Shown here piece after piece: positions 23,251 to 35,702 of a DNA stretch of 64,000 nucleotides. The stretch spans positions 24,833,504 to 24,897,503 of the forward strand of contig CM064869.1 of the NCBI GenBank assembly GCA_032719365.1. The letters are read 5' to 3'. Below the pieces are notes generated by a model. The model was not told where the DNA came from, did not search any database, and saw nothing but the letters and a program-made list of their open reading frames with translations. Origin of the DNA: Prinsepia uniflora. Its lineage: Eukaryota; Streptophyta; Magnoliopsida; Rosales; Rosaceae. Numbering within the stretch: the stretch's first letter is position 1; each line of letters begins with the position of its first letter. The position numbers were made by a program, and so were the translations under genes.

Positions 23251-26200
23251 TAAAAGGTATGAAAAGTTTTCTGTTTTATTGAGTTATGTAAATTGTGTAC
23301 AAAGGTTCTTTAAGTAGACTTCTAGAGAACTAAACTAGGTAAGTACATCTTAGACAAACTAGGAAGGAATCAAGTAGATACAAATTTACATAGGAAATAA
23401 TCCAGGTGATTCTGTGGACTTAGGCCCAGCAGATCAGGGAGATTGATCCTCAATCTCCTGTGATCGGCTGGGATCTTTATCACGCCCCCGCAAGACGGTG
23501 GTGCCATCGGCAACGCCGATCTTGGATCGTAGGAGTTGAAAGCGGGGTTTGGGCAGAGCTTTTGTGAGAGCATCAGCAAGCTGGTCGTCCGTGGAGATGT
23601 GGGAGACAGTAAGTAGACCATGGCTGACTTGGGAGCGAACAAGGTGATAGTCGATTTCAACATGCTTCATGCGAGTGTAAAGTGTGGGATTGGAGCAGTA
23701 GAACGTAGTACTAATGTTGTCGCATGAGATGTTCGGCTTGCCTGCTGTGGAGATGCCCAGGTCACGCAGCAAGGCTTGTACCCACATAAGTTCTGCAGTG
23801 GTGGATGCCACAACACGGTATTCAGCCTCTGTAGAAGACCTGGAAACAGCGCGTTGTTTGCGTGAGCTCCAGTAGATTAGATTACCACCTAAGTAGACAA
23901 GGTAGACAGTGGTGGATTTGCGGTCTTCTGGGTCACCAGCCCAATCCGCATCAGAGTAGGCATGCAGGGTGTGATAGGAGTGGGAGACGGCATGCAGCTG
24001 GTTGGTGGAGGCACGGTGCAGGTGTAGTCCATAGAACAACGTGCCCTTCAAGTACCTTAGCACCCGTTTAAGAGCCTACCAATGCTGCTCAGTAGGAGCA
24101 TGCATAAACTGTGACAGTTTGTTCACAGCAAAGGACACATCTGGCCGTGTGAGACTTAGGTATTGAAGACTGTCTACTATTTTCCGAAAGGGAGTGGCAT
24201 CAGTGGGTGGGGAGCCGTCCTGCAACATGAGAGTGGGGGAAACAGCCAGGGGGGTGGAGACAGGCTTGGCACCATCCATGCGTGCCATTGTGAGGAGGTC
24301 CTGAATGTATTTATGTTGGGACAGAAACAGACCAGTGGTTGTGGGCAGAACCTCAACTCCAAGGAAGTAGTGAAGGGCTCTCATATCCTTGACCGAAAAG
24401 CGGGCAGCAAGGGAATGGATGAACTTGGAGATTAGTGCTGGGCTGTTTCCTGTCACAATTAAATCATCAACATAGACAAGGAAGTAGAGGACAGTAGAGC
24501 CTTGCCTGAGAATGAAAAGGGAAGCATCAGATGGTGCTGGGTGAAAACCATGGGACACTAGGAAGGACTGCAGTTCCTGATACCAGGCCCGAAGGGCTTG
24601 CTTCAGGCCATAAATTGCTTTGCAAAGCTTGCAGACATAGGATGGGTGTTGAGAATCAACAAAACCCGTGGGTTGTGCCATGTGAACATCCTCATGAAGG
24701 GTGCCTTGAAGAAAGGCATTGTTGACGTCCAGTTGGCGTATGGACCAGGCCTGAGTAACAGCAAGGTGAAGAACAGTCCGGATGGTGGTGGGTTTGACTA
24801 CTGGACTGAAGGTGGCCGAGTAGTCTATCCCTGGCCGTTGGTGAAACCCCTTAGCAACTAAGCGGGCTTTGTACCGGTCCACAGCACCAGTGGGAGTGCG
24901 TTTGATCCTGAAGACCCATTTGTTACCCACAATGTTTTGGGCAGGATGAGGGGGAACTAATTCTCATGTGCCATTCCGGATAAGAGCATTCATCTCTGCT
25001 GACATTGCTTGGCGCCAGTGAGGATCCTTGACAGCCTGAGATACACAAGTAGGCTCAACAATTGGTGAGAGGGATTAGGTAGTTGTGGCCAAGGCATAGC
25101 TGGGTACAGGCCGTACAGTGCCGGTTTGGGTGCGGGTCAGCATAGGATTAGTGCGGGTGGGTGGTTGGGGTGGGGATGGAGAAGGGGGAGAGGGGTCGTT
25201 GGTTGGGGATAGAGCAGGGGAGGTGGTTAATGGTGCAGAAGAGGGTGGAGGAGGGGGCTGGCGGCGGCTGTAAGTGCAGAGGGGAGGGGGTGGAGGGGCT
25301 GCAGGTGCAGGGGGGCAGACAGGAGGGTTGCCAGGGTCTGGGATGATGGGAGGCAGTGACGGAACTGCTGCTGGAGGTGTTGTTGCTGCAAGACCGGGTG
25401 GGAGTGCTGTGTTCGAGGAGTCCAGGGGGACTGTAGGGGTGGGAGGCGAGCTAATAGGTGCTGCTGGTGAGCTGGCAGGTGCAATGGTGTCGGAGGAAGG
25501 AAGGTAAGACACTGGAGGAAGGGTGGACAGCCAAGCATCAAAGTTGGCAGAAGTGACATGAGGGAGATGGGAGGAGGTGGCAAGACCCGGGAAGGTGTTT
25601 TCATCAAATTGAACATGGCGGGAGACAAACAGTTTGTGAGAGGAAGGTTCAAAACAGAGATAGGCACTCTGATTGAGAGAGTAGCCCAGGAAAATGCAAG
25701 GAGTGGAGCGAGGTTGCATTTTGTTGGAGTTATAGGGTCGCAGCCATGGAAAACAGAGACATCCAAAAGGACGAAGTTTGGTGTAGTTAGGGGACTGGTG
25801 GAATAGAGCAGTAAAGGGAGTGGTGTTTTGGAGAATGGGAGTTGGAAGCCGGTTGATGACATAGACAACAGCCTTGAAGGCATACGGCCAATAGGTGAGG
25901 GGGAGGTTGGCTTGATGAAGGAGGGTGAGACCAGTTTCAACTACATGGCGGTGGCGTCTTTCAGCAATGCCATTATGTTGGGGGGTGTGGGGAGGGGTGA
26001 GAAGATGGTTGATGCCATGAGTGGTGAGGAAGCTTTTGAGTTTGACAAATTCCCCACCACCATCAGTGTAGAGTGAAGCAATGGATGTGGTGAAGTAGTT
26101 TTCAACCAAGTTTTTAAAGTCAACAAAGGTTGCAAAGTCATCAGATTTCCTTTTTAGAGGATAGAGCCAAGTATACTTGGTATAATGGTCTACAAAGATG

Positions 26201-28156
26201 ACGTAGTAGGAAAAACCATCAGGGGAGGGATACGGGGCAGGACCCCATACATCAGAAAAGAGTAATTGAAGTGGACGGGTGCTAGTGAGAGAAGAGACAC
26301 CAAAAGGAAGCTTGTGACTTTTATTGCATAAACAAGGACATACAGAATTGATAGTTTTGGAGGGTACATTTAGAGAGCAGAATTTAAGAACAGATTGGAG
26401 AATTTTTGGACTAGGATGGCCGAGACGACGATGCCATAACTGAGGAGAGACCACCACACCCACCAGAGCTTGAGGTTGTTGATGGGAAGAGGGATACCAC
26501 TCGTACACACCATCCCTACTCCGGCCTTGAAGCAAGATCGCCCCCGTGCTGAGGTCCTTCACATGAAAACAATCAGAAAAGAATTCAATGGAAGTATGGT
26601 TAGTTTTGTTGAACTGGGAAATGGATAACAGATTGCGGGTCATATGAGGAACACAAAGGACGTTACTTAGGTGAAAGGAGTGAGAGGAGGAGGAGGAGAG
26701 GGAAGTGTTGCCAGTGTGGGTGATTTGCAACCCCTTACCGTTGCCAAGAAGAATCTCATCAGGACCATCGTAATGAGTGGCCTCAGAGAGCTGGTGAGGG
26801 TGAGGTGTCACATGATGTGAGGCGCCGGAATCAAGTAGCCAAGGGGAAGAGGAGCTCTGGACAGTGGGATTAGCCACAGGAGGTTGAGAGGATGAGTGCT
26901 GGAGCTGGGGACAGCGCTTAGCACTGTGGCCTTGGGTGCCACACCATTGGCAAACCCCACGATAGCCACTGCCTGGGGTGCTGTTGGACCTGCGCTGGTT
27001 GTTGTGGGGCGGTCCAGGGCGTTGGGAAGAAGAACCACGGCTGGGAGAAGACTGGTGGGAGGGTCTGGTGTCTGAAGTACCACGGTTGTGGTAGTTATAG
27101 GAGGTGCCACGGGCTGATTGGGTAGCATTGGCAGTAATGGTGGTGAGAGATGATTTAGGGGCAGCTCTGTTAGCTGCGGTTTCATGCTGAACCAGCATGT
27201 CATGGAGGTTTTCAAAAGGGACTGGAGCATCCCTGGATCTGACAGCAGCAACGAGATCTTTGAATTCTGGACCAACACCATTGAGAACATGAAGGAGGAG
27301 ATCATCATCAGACAAAGGCGTGTCAATTGCTGCAAGTTCATCATCAATGGTACGAACCTCCTGAAGGTAATCAGAAACAGGCCGGGAGTCCTGGCGAAGG
27401 AGAGTTAAGCGTTCCTTAAGTCCCAGTACACGAGCCCGGGCTGTGCTCGCGTATAGACGAGTGAGGCGGGTCCAGGCGGCTGCTGAGGTGGGTGCAGCGG
27501 CGATGAGGGTGATGACCTGGGGGGATACGGATGCCAAAATGGCATGAAGAAGGAGCTGGTCCTGACGGATCCAGAGGGCACGAAGTGTAGTTTCTGTGAC
27601 AGGTGGGCAGGGATGGCTGCCATCCACATAGCCCATGAGGTCATACCCACGGAGGAGGGCATTGAATTGGGCACGCCATGGAAAGAAAGTGGTGGAGGTC
27701 AGTTTGACAGGTAGTTGAGCAGCTGTGTTGATGCTGATGAGGGAGGGAAGAGTGGGGTGGTTGATGTCAGTTGGTGATGGTGGGATGTTGGCGGCTACAG
27801 GATTAGGGTGTGGGGCGGCTGCTGGATTAGGGTTTTGGGTGGCTGCGGGATTAGGGTTTTGGGCGGCCATTGAATTAGGGTTTACCTAGGGTTTGCTCGG
27901 TGGAGCTTTAGAACTCTGATACCATAAAAGGTATGAAAAGTTTTCTGTTTTATTGAGTTATGTAAATTGTGTACAGAGGTTCTTTAAGTAGACTTCTAGA
28001 GAACTAAACTAGGTAAGTACATCTTAGACAAACTAGGAAGGAATCAAGTAGATACAAATTTACATAGGAAAGAATCCAGGTGATTCTGTGGACTTAGGCC
28101 CAGCAAATCAGGGAGATTGATCCTCAATCTCCTGTGATCGGCTGGGATCTTTATCA
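23251..28156 (-). mobile_element. Ty1/copia element 2, 4906 bp, young and nearly intact
   Basis: LTRs are at 23251-23482 and 27925-28156 (232 bp each, three visible differences). They are flanked by CTTTT (23246-23250 and 28157-28161). On the minus strand the primer-binding site tggtatcagagttc lies directly inside the right LTR (+ 27911-27924), and a G-rich polypurine tract (+ 23483-23489) precedes the left one. One minus-strand frame, 27870 to 23434, covers the full gag-pol, with three in-frame stops and no frameshift. It is antisense to the prohibitin locus. Confidence 0.95.
23434..27870 (-). pseudogene. copia element 2 gag-pol polyprotein with three in-frame stops
   Basis: The ATG at 27870 opens a 931-codon stretch. 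An N-terminal gag is followed by the zinc knuckle CQWCGTQGHSAKRC (about 307-320), protease WLLDSGASHHVT (about 344-355), integrase with DVWGPAP, TDGGGEF and NGIAERRH, and a very Pro/Ser-rich linker. Stops in the same frame are TAA at 25077-25075, TGA at 24966-24964 (in place of a conserved Trp codon) and TAG at 24078-24076. RT (YVDD in FLVYVDDLIVTG) lies between the last two stops. RNase H (YSDADWAGDPEDRKST) follows and runs into the LTR. All lesions are point changes, as expected of a recent insertion. Confidence 0.93.
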
Positions 28157-28541
28157 CTTTTCAGTTGTGTTTCCGTAGAAGGTTATTAAATTATGTTCGT
28201 TATCCCTGTGTAATTCTTCAATGCATATTTAGCTGCCTCCTACAATTTTTTATTCATGTTAGCAAGAGGAAGAATTTAATAATGTAATTTATTTTCTGAA
28301 ATTGGCATTTAAGTGTACACAATCAGCATTCACAAACATGAATTTGAACAATATGAAAATTCCCAAAGTTCCTGGACGTGGTACTACTTTGCTTACAGTG
28401 GGAGTTGTTGGTGGTCTTGCTATATATAGGCTAAACAATAGTCTCTACAATGTTGATGGAGGGCATCGGGCCATTGTGTTCAACCGTCTTATCGATGTCA
28501 AAGTGACGCAAGATAGATCTGAAGCCTACGATTTAGCAAAC

Positions 28542-29552
28542 TAGCGGAAACAAACTCTAGGAAAACAAACATAAAACTTAAAAGATAGGTCTGGAATCAC
28601 TCCAGGGGCTTCACACCCAAAATTGGCTTTGCACCAAAACTTGGTTTCACATCAAAATAGTCTGGAATCGCTCCAGGGGCTTCGCACCCAAAATAATCCT
28701 TTTGCAGGAAAATATTCTCAAACTTTATTCATAAACTCATCTCCCTTCCATTGAACTACATTAGCGTATTTATAGGGAATTAGACAAACTAGAAATCCTA
28801 ATTAATCGGGAATTAGAAAGAACATCCTAGTCCTAGTAGAACATGGGAACATGCCTACTCGTAATTAAAACAGAAAATAGAGATAAACTAATCCTAATAG
28901 AACATGGAAACATGTGTAAACCCTAAAGACTAAATTGGCCTTGACCATTTCGCATCATTCTCCCTTGGTTGAAAAACTTGACTCCGGCAAGTTTAAGCGA
29001 GGAGCTTGAACATCAGCAGCTATCCAACATCAAAAGGATAATGCTGCTCATCAATGACACGAAGGTTGCATTGGAATTGAATTACTTTGGTTATGTTAAG
29101 AGTCTTGGAAACTAGCGGAAGCAAACTCTAGGAAAACAAACATAATACTTAAAAGATAGGTTTGGAATCACTCCAGCGGCTTCACACCCGAAATTGGCTT
29201 CACACCAAAATAGTCTGGAATCGCTCTAGGGGCTTCACACCCAAAAAAATCCTTTCGCAGGATAATATTCTCAAACTCTATTCATAAACTCATCTCCCTT
29301 CCATTGAATTACAATAGGGTATTTATAGGTAATCAAACAAACTAGAAATCCTAATTAATCTGGAATTAGAAAGAACATCCTAGTCCTAGTAGAACATGGG
29401 AACATGCCTACTCCTAATTAAAACAAAAAACAGAGATAAACTAATCCTAATAGAACATGGAAACATGTCTATTCCTTAATAAAGCAGAAAACAAAGATAT
29501 ACTAAAACCCTAAAACCCTAAAGACTAAATTGCCCTTGACCATTCCGCATCA
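28542..29552 (-). mobile_element. Internally deleted LTR element in prohibitin intron
   Basis: Two similar copies, 28542-28957 and 29113-29552, flank 155 bp. Each has a minus-strand TATA box, ctataaatac (+ 28765-28774 and 29319-29328). On the minus strand each starts TGATGCG. The internal stub ends, minus strand, in caaccaagggagaa, a good polypurine tract next to the left copy. No primer-binding site remains on the other side. Flanking CAAAC (28537-28541) and CAAAG (29553-29557) match at 4 of 5. It is probably a gypsy-type element that lost nearly all of its interior. Confidence 0.6.
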
Positions 29553-29557
29553 CAAAG

Positions 29558-30506
29558 ACAAAGGTTAATACTTATCCTCACAGTTTTGTAGTTAGAGAAA
29601 ATGAAATACTGAGTAATTGATTTTCTTTTCCTTAAGAATAGAAGATCTGCAGCCAGATATGACTGTAGGCGTTATAAAATGAGGGAGTTTAAATTGACGG
29701 AAATTAGTTTTCCAGAATTTGTGAAGTTTCTTATTTGGATAATATAAAAATAGAATGAAATTTAACATGAAATTTAATGTTTACACATAAATTATAGTTG
29801 TAATGGAATTTGGGAAATGACACCTCTTTATATAGAATTCAAAGTGTGGATTGTGGGGGCATCCATATTCCTTGTTTATTTTTTTATTTTTTTTATTTTG
29901 GGATTTTTGAATTTCAATTTTTATGTATCTGGATAAGAGAAGATGCATAGGAATTTCAAAATTCTGACTTTTTACCGAACACTTGTTATTTTCCTCATCC
30001 TAACGGAGGGTCTTCATGTATGCTTGCCCATGCTATTTTAGCATATGCAAGAAGCTATTTATTATTTTTAAAATTTTAGCCTCAAGACCATTTGGCAGCA
30101 ACTCAGACCATAAATTTGAACCCTATAACTTTTCAGAGTTTTAGCTAATGATGATTCGTAACATAAAGGTAGGTAGCCTAAGGGGTTGATAAATGCATTT
30201 GTTACAACTTACGTATGTGCTTGTAAACTGGTGACTAATGAGATCTGTTGTAATGGCTTATATAGCTCATGTCTGGACAACCTACGTAAGATTCAACAAA
30301 TTCTTTGACTAGAGATAGAAACAAAAGAGGACTATCATAAAACGATTGATTAAGAATTTTTTTGACTATGATATTAAGCCTTACATAATTTGATCTATAG
30401 CAGATCTTACTTCTGTGTCTACCATGTCAATCCAGTATACTGTCATTATGAGTATTGAGTCTTCTTTCTTCGAGTAGCCTGTCTTACTTGCATCTTAACA
30501 TTGTAG
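29558..30506 (+). other. Remainder of prohibitin intron 1 (coding)
   Basis: AT-rich sequence ending TTGTAG at 30506, the acceptor of exon 2. No other feature is seen. Confidence 0.55.
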
Positions 30507-32233
30507 GTCTATCCTGAAGGGACACACCTAATAATTCCATGGTTTGAAAGGCCAGTTATCTATGATGTCCGCGCACGACCCCATCTAGTTGAGAGTAATT
30601 CTAGAAACCGTGACCTCCAGATGGTATGTGTTTCTTATTCTGCTCTGAAAACAATGTAACCTTAACATTCAGAAGGATTGGCCACGTATAAGTGCTAAAG
30701 GGTTTGTTTGTGGTTATTCTGTCCTTTCATCATGTTTCTCATTACCTCATTTAAGTTATGTAATTAACTTTGAAAGGAGATGTTGATTAACTTTCGGATG
30801 GGTTATGATAAGGTACAAATACAAATCCCATGAACCATGTACCTCAAAGGTTCGAAATTCTTGCATAACCTCTTGTTGCTTCTATAGAACACTTCCATAA
30901 CCCCTCTGAATGTGGGTGATGAAATTGGGGTGGATGCTAATTCCTAAAGTGATGTTTAACTGTCTCATGTCTATGCCAAAACCAATGAGAAGCTTTCATA
31001 GATTCTTGTGTATTTTGGATTATTTGGTGTTTATTATTCGACCCATTAGATCTCAAAAAGTTCAGGGTTTTCATGAAATTTTGATTTTCTTAAATCCCAA
31101 CCCCACCCTTTCTGTTCAGCACCGATTTTTCCTCTCGCGCCTGTTTTGTTATGTGTTAGAATGGAATCTGCTGTCACATATAGTTGAACCTGATATACCC
31201 ATTGTTAGATTTCGAATGAAGGGCTCATGATGTTAGATTGTTGATTGATTTTTTGAGATACATAGGTCAAAAAGGAGGAGGAGGAAGGGGGTGGGGGTTT
31301 ATCGTTAATGTGGAAACTGAAATTCTTCTAACTTTCTAATCTTTTTAAATTTGATTTCTATGTGGTTTCTCTTTACAGGTGACGATAGGGCTTCGAGTTC
31401 TGACCCGCCCTGTGCCAGACTAATTGCCTACAGTCTATCGTACTCTTGGTGAGAATTATGTTGAGAGGGTCCTACCTTCAATCATTCATGAAACTTTGAA
31501 AGCTGTAGTTGCACACTATAATGCCAGCCAACTCATTACTCAGAGAGAGGTGAGCAGAAGGCGTATCATTTTCTTTTAGCAATAATTTGGACCGTATGTT
31601 TTTTTTTTAGTCTGTATTGGGTTTTCTTGTTTACCTTTGAGGTTATGATGCTTTAGATAACTAGAGAAATAGCCCAATTTACTGGGGCAAATAGTGAATT
31701 TTACCAATAACGTCCCAAAATTGTTTACAACCTGAATGGTTTTTGATTATTGGTAAAAGCCAAGGTCTTTTAAAAAATAAAGTTTTGCGTTATAACCAGT
31801 TTTCTTTTTCAAAAAGCAGCACATCTTGTTTTGGTTAATGAAATGCATGTATAAATATCTCGAAAGTTTGATTGTTACTTTTGTTTTGTGTTTTATGTGC
31901 AAGTTCTAAGCTCTTGGTTTCATCCTTCTCAACCAGAGTTAAAATTCCTTTGGGTCGAGAGAAAGTGTTTCTTGGGTTATTGAGTTTATAGATCATCCGT
32001 TACTTCTGAAGCTGTATTGACTTTAATTCCTTTTCCTTTCTGATGTGTTGCAGGGTTCGATGCTTTAGTTTGTGTACATATTATCTGCGGGAGAAGTTTA
32101 ATATGGAATTCCAGGTGCCACTGACTGTTGATTAACTGTTTTTTTTAATTTTGTAGGCTGTTAGTAGAGAAACAAGGAAAAATTTGACAGAAACGGAGGC
32201 CTTTTTCAACATTGCACTGGATGATGCGTCCAT

Positions 32234-34003
32234 TGTTGTGCGGAAACGTCTCAAAACAATATAACATTTATGAATGCAAAATATGGAAATTAAATAGTCT
32301 ACAAAGAACACGAAAGATTTACGTGGTTCGGCTATAAAGCCTACGTCCACGGCGAAGCTGGCGAGGAAATTCTACTAATAACAAAGGAGATTATAAAAGA
32401 GATTAACTCTCTCAAACCTAAAACTCAAATTCCGAATACACCCAAAACACTCTCACCAAACGATGCGGCACCACCACAATCATAACATAAGAAAGATTTT
32501 TACGCCTTTTACAAATATGTGGTTGCACGCACAACAAAGCACAACAAACAAAGAGAAACTAATGTGTTAATTATATACTAGTTTAATTTAATCTAATCTT
32601 ATAAGGAGTATAAATTCATAAACCTTATAGGACAGGAAATCAGATTTCTACAAGGATTAGGAACTCTCATCCTTATAAAACATAGAAATAAACAGTTAAC
32701 AATAGTGTTATAATTGGTCTAAATAAAGGGTTAACAAATTGACCTAAAATTTAAGCCAAAATTCAACAATTTTCACCTTAGACTTAAGTTTTATTCAAGT
32801 CTTCAAACGGAACTTTCCTGCAATGTCTTCTCCAACACAAAACATGCAAAAGCATGCAAACCTGATCAAAACAGAAGTGAATCAAATAAGAACTTGAATT
32901 CTCCAAATTTCACCAAACAAAACCTAGCACACCAAAACAAAGCTGAATGAAGCACCAAATACTTGAACTTCAAACTCCACCTGCTCACAAAAGCCATGGC
33001 TAGAAACCAAACAGTCTTCGAAACAATTTGCAGTAGATGGAGACCAACAAACCAAATAGTAGAGACAAAGAAATTCAGTCAAAAAAGTCCATAGACCAAC
33101 CAAATTAGAAAGCATGAGGCTTTCTCCAAGAGGATCCACATATATATTCTACACTTCTGTAGAATCTAACAAATTAGCCCTCACAAATTATACACCTATC
33201 AAAACCTCCACCAATGTCTGAATCTGACAAGGAACAAATTGATGTAGGAACCCACATCAAAGTTTCTCAAATTCTAAACAACCAAATCATCAAATTGGTT
33301 TTGCATAGGTCAACTTCGAATCAAATAGAGGGTATGAACGCTACTTCAATTGTAGCCAAATTAATGAGGGATTATCCCAAATCTTCAAGTCATTCCTCCC
33401 ATTGAATTTTCCAATTCTATATTATGCCATCGTACAAACATAATCCCAAGTCAAAACTCGAGCTCTGATACCAATTGTTGTGCGGAATCGTCTCAAAACA
33501 ATATAACATTTATGAATGCAAAATATGGAAACTAAATAGTCCACAAAGAACACGAAGGATTTACGTGGTTCGGCTATAAAGCCTGCGTCCACGGGGGAAG
33601 CCGGCGAGGAAATTCCACTAATAACAAAGGAGATTACAAAAGTGATTAACTTTCTCAAACTCAAAACCCAAATCCCGAATACACCCAAAATACTCTCTCA
33701 CCAAACGGTGCGGCACCACCACAATCAAAACATAAGAAAGGTTTTTAGGCCTTTCACAAATATGTGGCTGCACGCACACCAAACAAAGAGAAACCAATGT
33801 GTCAATTATATACTAGTCTAACTTAACCTAATCTTATAAGGAGTACAAACCCATAAACCTTATAGGACAGGAAACCAAATTACTACAAGGATTAAGAACT
33901 CTAAATCTAATAAAACATGGAAACAAACAGCTAACAATAGTGTCATAATTGGTCCAAATAAATGGTTAACTAATTGACCTAAAATCTAAGCCAAAATACA
34001 ACA
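32234..34003 (-). mobile_element. Small non-autonomous LTR element inside prohibitin exon 4
   Basis: LTRs are at 32234-32768 (535 bp) and 33476-34003 (528 bp), starting TGTTG and ending CAACA. The minus strand shows the primer-binding site tggtatcagagct just inside the right LTR (+ 33461-33473) and the polypurine tract aaggtgaaaa just outside the left one. The target duplication is TCCAT (32229-32233) and TCTAT (34004-34008), one mismatch. The 707-bp interior codes for nothing recognisable, so it depends on another copia-like element. Exon sequence continues on both sides, so it landed in coding DNA. Confidence 0.9.
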
Positions 34004-34143
34004 TCTATCACTAACCTGACTTTCGGAAAGGAGTTTTTTTATTACAATTGACGCCACAGGTGGCTGCGCAAGAAGCTGAGAGAGCTAAATTTGTTGTAGA
34101 AAAAGCTGAACAAGACAAGAGAAGTTCTGTTATCAGAGCAGAG

Positions 34144-35547
34144 GTGAGACAGAGTACTTCCTTAAATTGAAATTTGTTTTGCATTGAGTGCAAGTTTCTG
34201 CAATGTGTTTATTTCTAATTAAAGCATTTCATAGTTAAAGAATCGATAGATTACCAATGGTATTTACATAAGAAAAAATGGAATGATTTGGCATTGTGAT
34301 CAAATGTTAACCACTTTTGTGTCAAACATATTGATAGGTCTTCAATTAAGTATTATTTTATATTATTTTATATTCTTTATACTTGACTTTTATATTAAAA
34401 TAATAAAAATGGAGAAAATAATATAATTTGTGGGATGTTTGCATAAATAAATAAAACATGGAATTGTGAGTATTTTGGTGAAAGAATCGTCCCAATCGGA
34501 GTTATAACGAAGAAATTATGGACGAAACAAGAAGGGCCATCGAAAATATCAAATAATTTCGGTGGAAAGCCACTGAAGGCAGCCCAAATCAATATTGAAG
34601 CCCAAAAAATCCGGCCCAGAAGCATAGTCCAACGTGTGCAAGCCCAATCCAATTTTGTGCGGTTCGGTCCAACCCAAAACCCACGACTCACGACCCGCGC
34701 TGCAGGCGCTAACAACCCCAATTTTGCGTCAACAAGCGTGCGCCGAAGCTTGCATATCCATGTCAGCACGCGTCTACCGCTTCACCCTTCTGTTGCTCAG
34801 TACGCGTGTCGCGAAACCCCTCTTCGATCCAATGGACAAAGGACTGAGTTGTCCTTCCCTGACCAGCCGCTGACCATCGAACCTACCGTGTCAGAATCAG
34901 CTGCTGCTCGCCGACTCTCCCTTTCCCAATTCAGCTGCTCTCTGCCGAATGGAGACTACTCCAGCCCTGCTTTTTTATGCATCAAACCTGCCCTTTTTGG
35001 GCAAGTTTTCACAATGATTTCACCCAAAATCAGCCACTAAGTCATCATTTCTCTAATGAATTTTTATTTATTTTGTTTTATTTTTCTTGGAGTTTAAGTA
35101 GCATTTCTTCCCTATAAATACGGGTTCATTTTCTTTGTTTAAGGATTTTTCTTTGAGGCACACTTTGAGCCTTCCGTATGAGAAACTATGAAAAAATATT
35201 TCCAATACAAAATTTAAGAGTTCAAGCTCGAATTTACCTTATTTTATCTTTCCCATCTTCACAAGGTTCGTGCCGCTGTTCGGTGATCCTTGTAATAGTA
35301 TGTTTTTAGGCCATTTTTGGTTTTAGGAGTTCTATCCGCATCTACCTTCCCTAGACTTCACGTTGTAATTTGTGCCAGTTCTACTATACAGCTTTTTATT
35401 TTATTGCATGAACGTGGTGAGTTTTTATTATTTTTTATTTTTTTATAGATTTTAAAAGGAAATCTGATATACAGTACATGTTATATGCCTAAGCCGGATT
35501 TGGCCTTTGAAATGAATGTCTGACCCGTTTTCTTCCCTGCTTTCCAG
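34144..35547 (+). other. Prohibitin intron 4, possible repeat of unknown type
   Basis: Flanked by donor GAG|GTGAGA and acceptor TTTCCAG. The section around 34440-35300 is less AT-rich than a normal intron and looks like a separate insertion (GC-rich block 34560-34900). I found no paired repeats or domains to classify it. Confidence 0.45.
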
Positions 35548-35702
35548 GGTGAAGCCATTGCCATTGCCAACAATCCAGCTTTCATCACTCGAGGAAGATT
35601 GAGGTTGCAAGAGAAATCGCACAAGTTGTCTCCAAATGATCAAACAAGGTTTTCTTGAACGCTGATGATCTTTTGTTAAGCCTTCAGGAAATGAAAACGT
35701 AG

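Larger units (their letters stand above)
28327..35702 (+). pseudogene. Prohibitin (PHB1/2/6-like type) gene, disrupted
   Basis: Prohibitins form ring complexes in the mitochondrial inner membrane. Exon 1 (ATG 28338-28502) encodes MNLNNMKIPKVPG, a hydrophobic segment and SLYNVDGGHRAIVFNRL. Exon 2 (30507-30623) encodes VYPEGTHLIIPWFERPVIYD. Exon 3 (31379-31549) has LGENYVERVLPSIIHETLKA but an in-frame TAA at 31421-31423 where a Gln is expected. Exon 4 (32157-34143) is split after 77 nt by a 1770-bp LTR element. It resumes at 34009, loses frame in a T-run near 34033, and ends with the coiled-coil part (AERAKFVVEKAEQDK). Exon 5 (35548-35702) lacks about seven codons after GEA, has a one-base loss near 35590 and a TGA before NKVFLNADDLLLSLQEM. 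No full protein can be made. Confidence 0.9.

Noticed and set aside
25161..27408. Many + strand and alternate-frame open reading frames
   Set aside because: They are shadows of the Pro/Ser-rich copia element 2 polyprotein on the minus strand.
28302..28337. Upstream extension of prohibitin exon 1 to a non-ATG start
   Set aside because: It crosses the likely acceptor site at 28326, and the ATG at 28338 matches the family N-terminus.
32234..32768. Possible Cassandra identity of the LTR element in exon 4
   Set aside because: Its LTRs contain no 5S rRNA-like segment and are twice as long as the Cassandra LTRs at 3.9-5.1 kb.
34430..35300. Solo LTR or gene inside prohibitin intron 4
   Set aside because: The base composition suggests an insertion, but no paired ends, primer site or domain could be shown.
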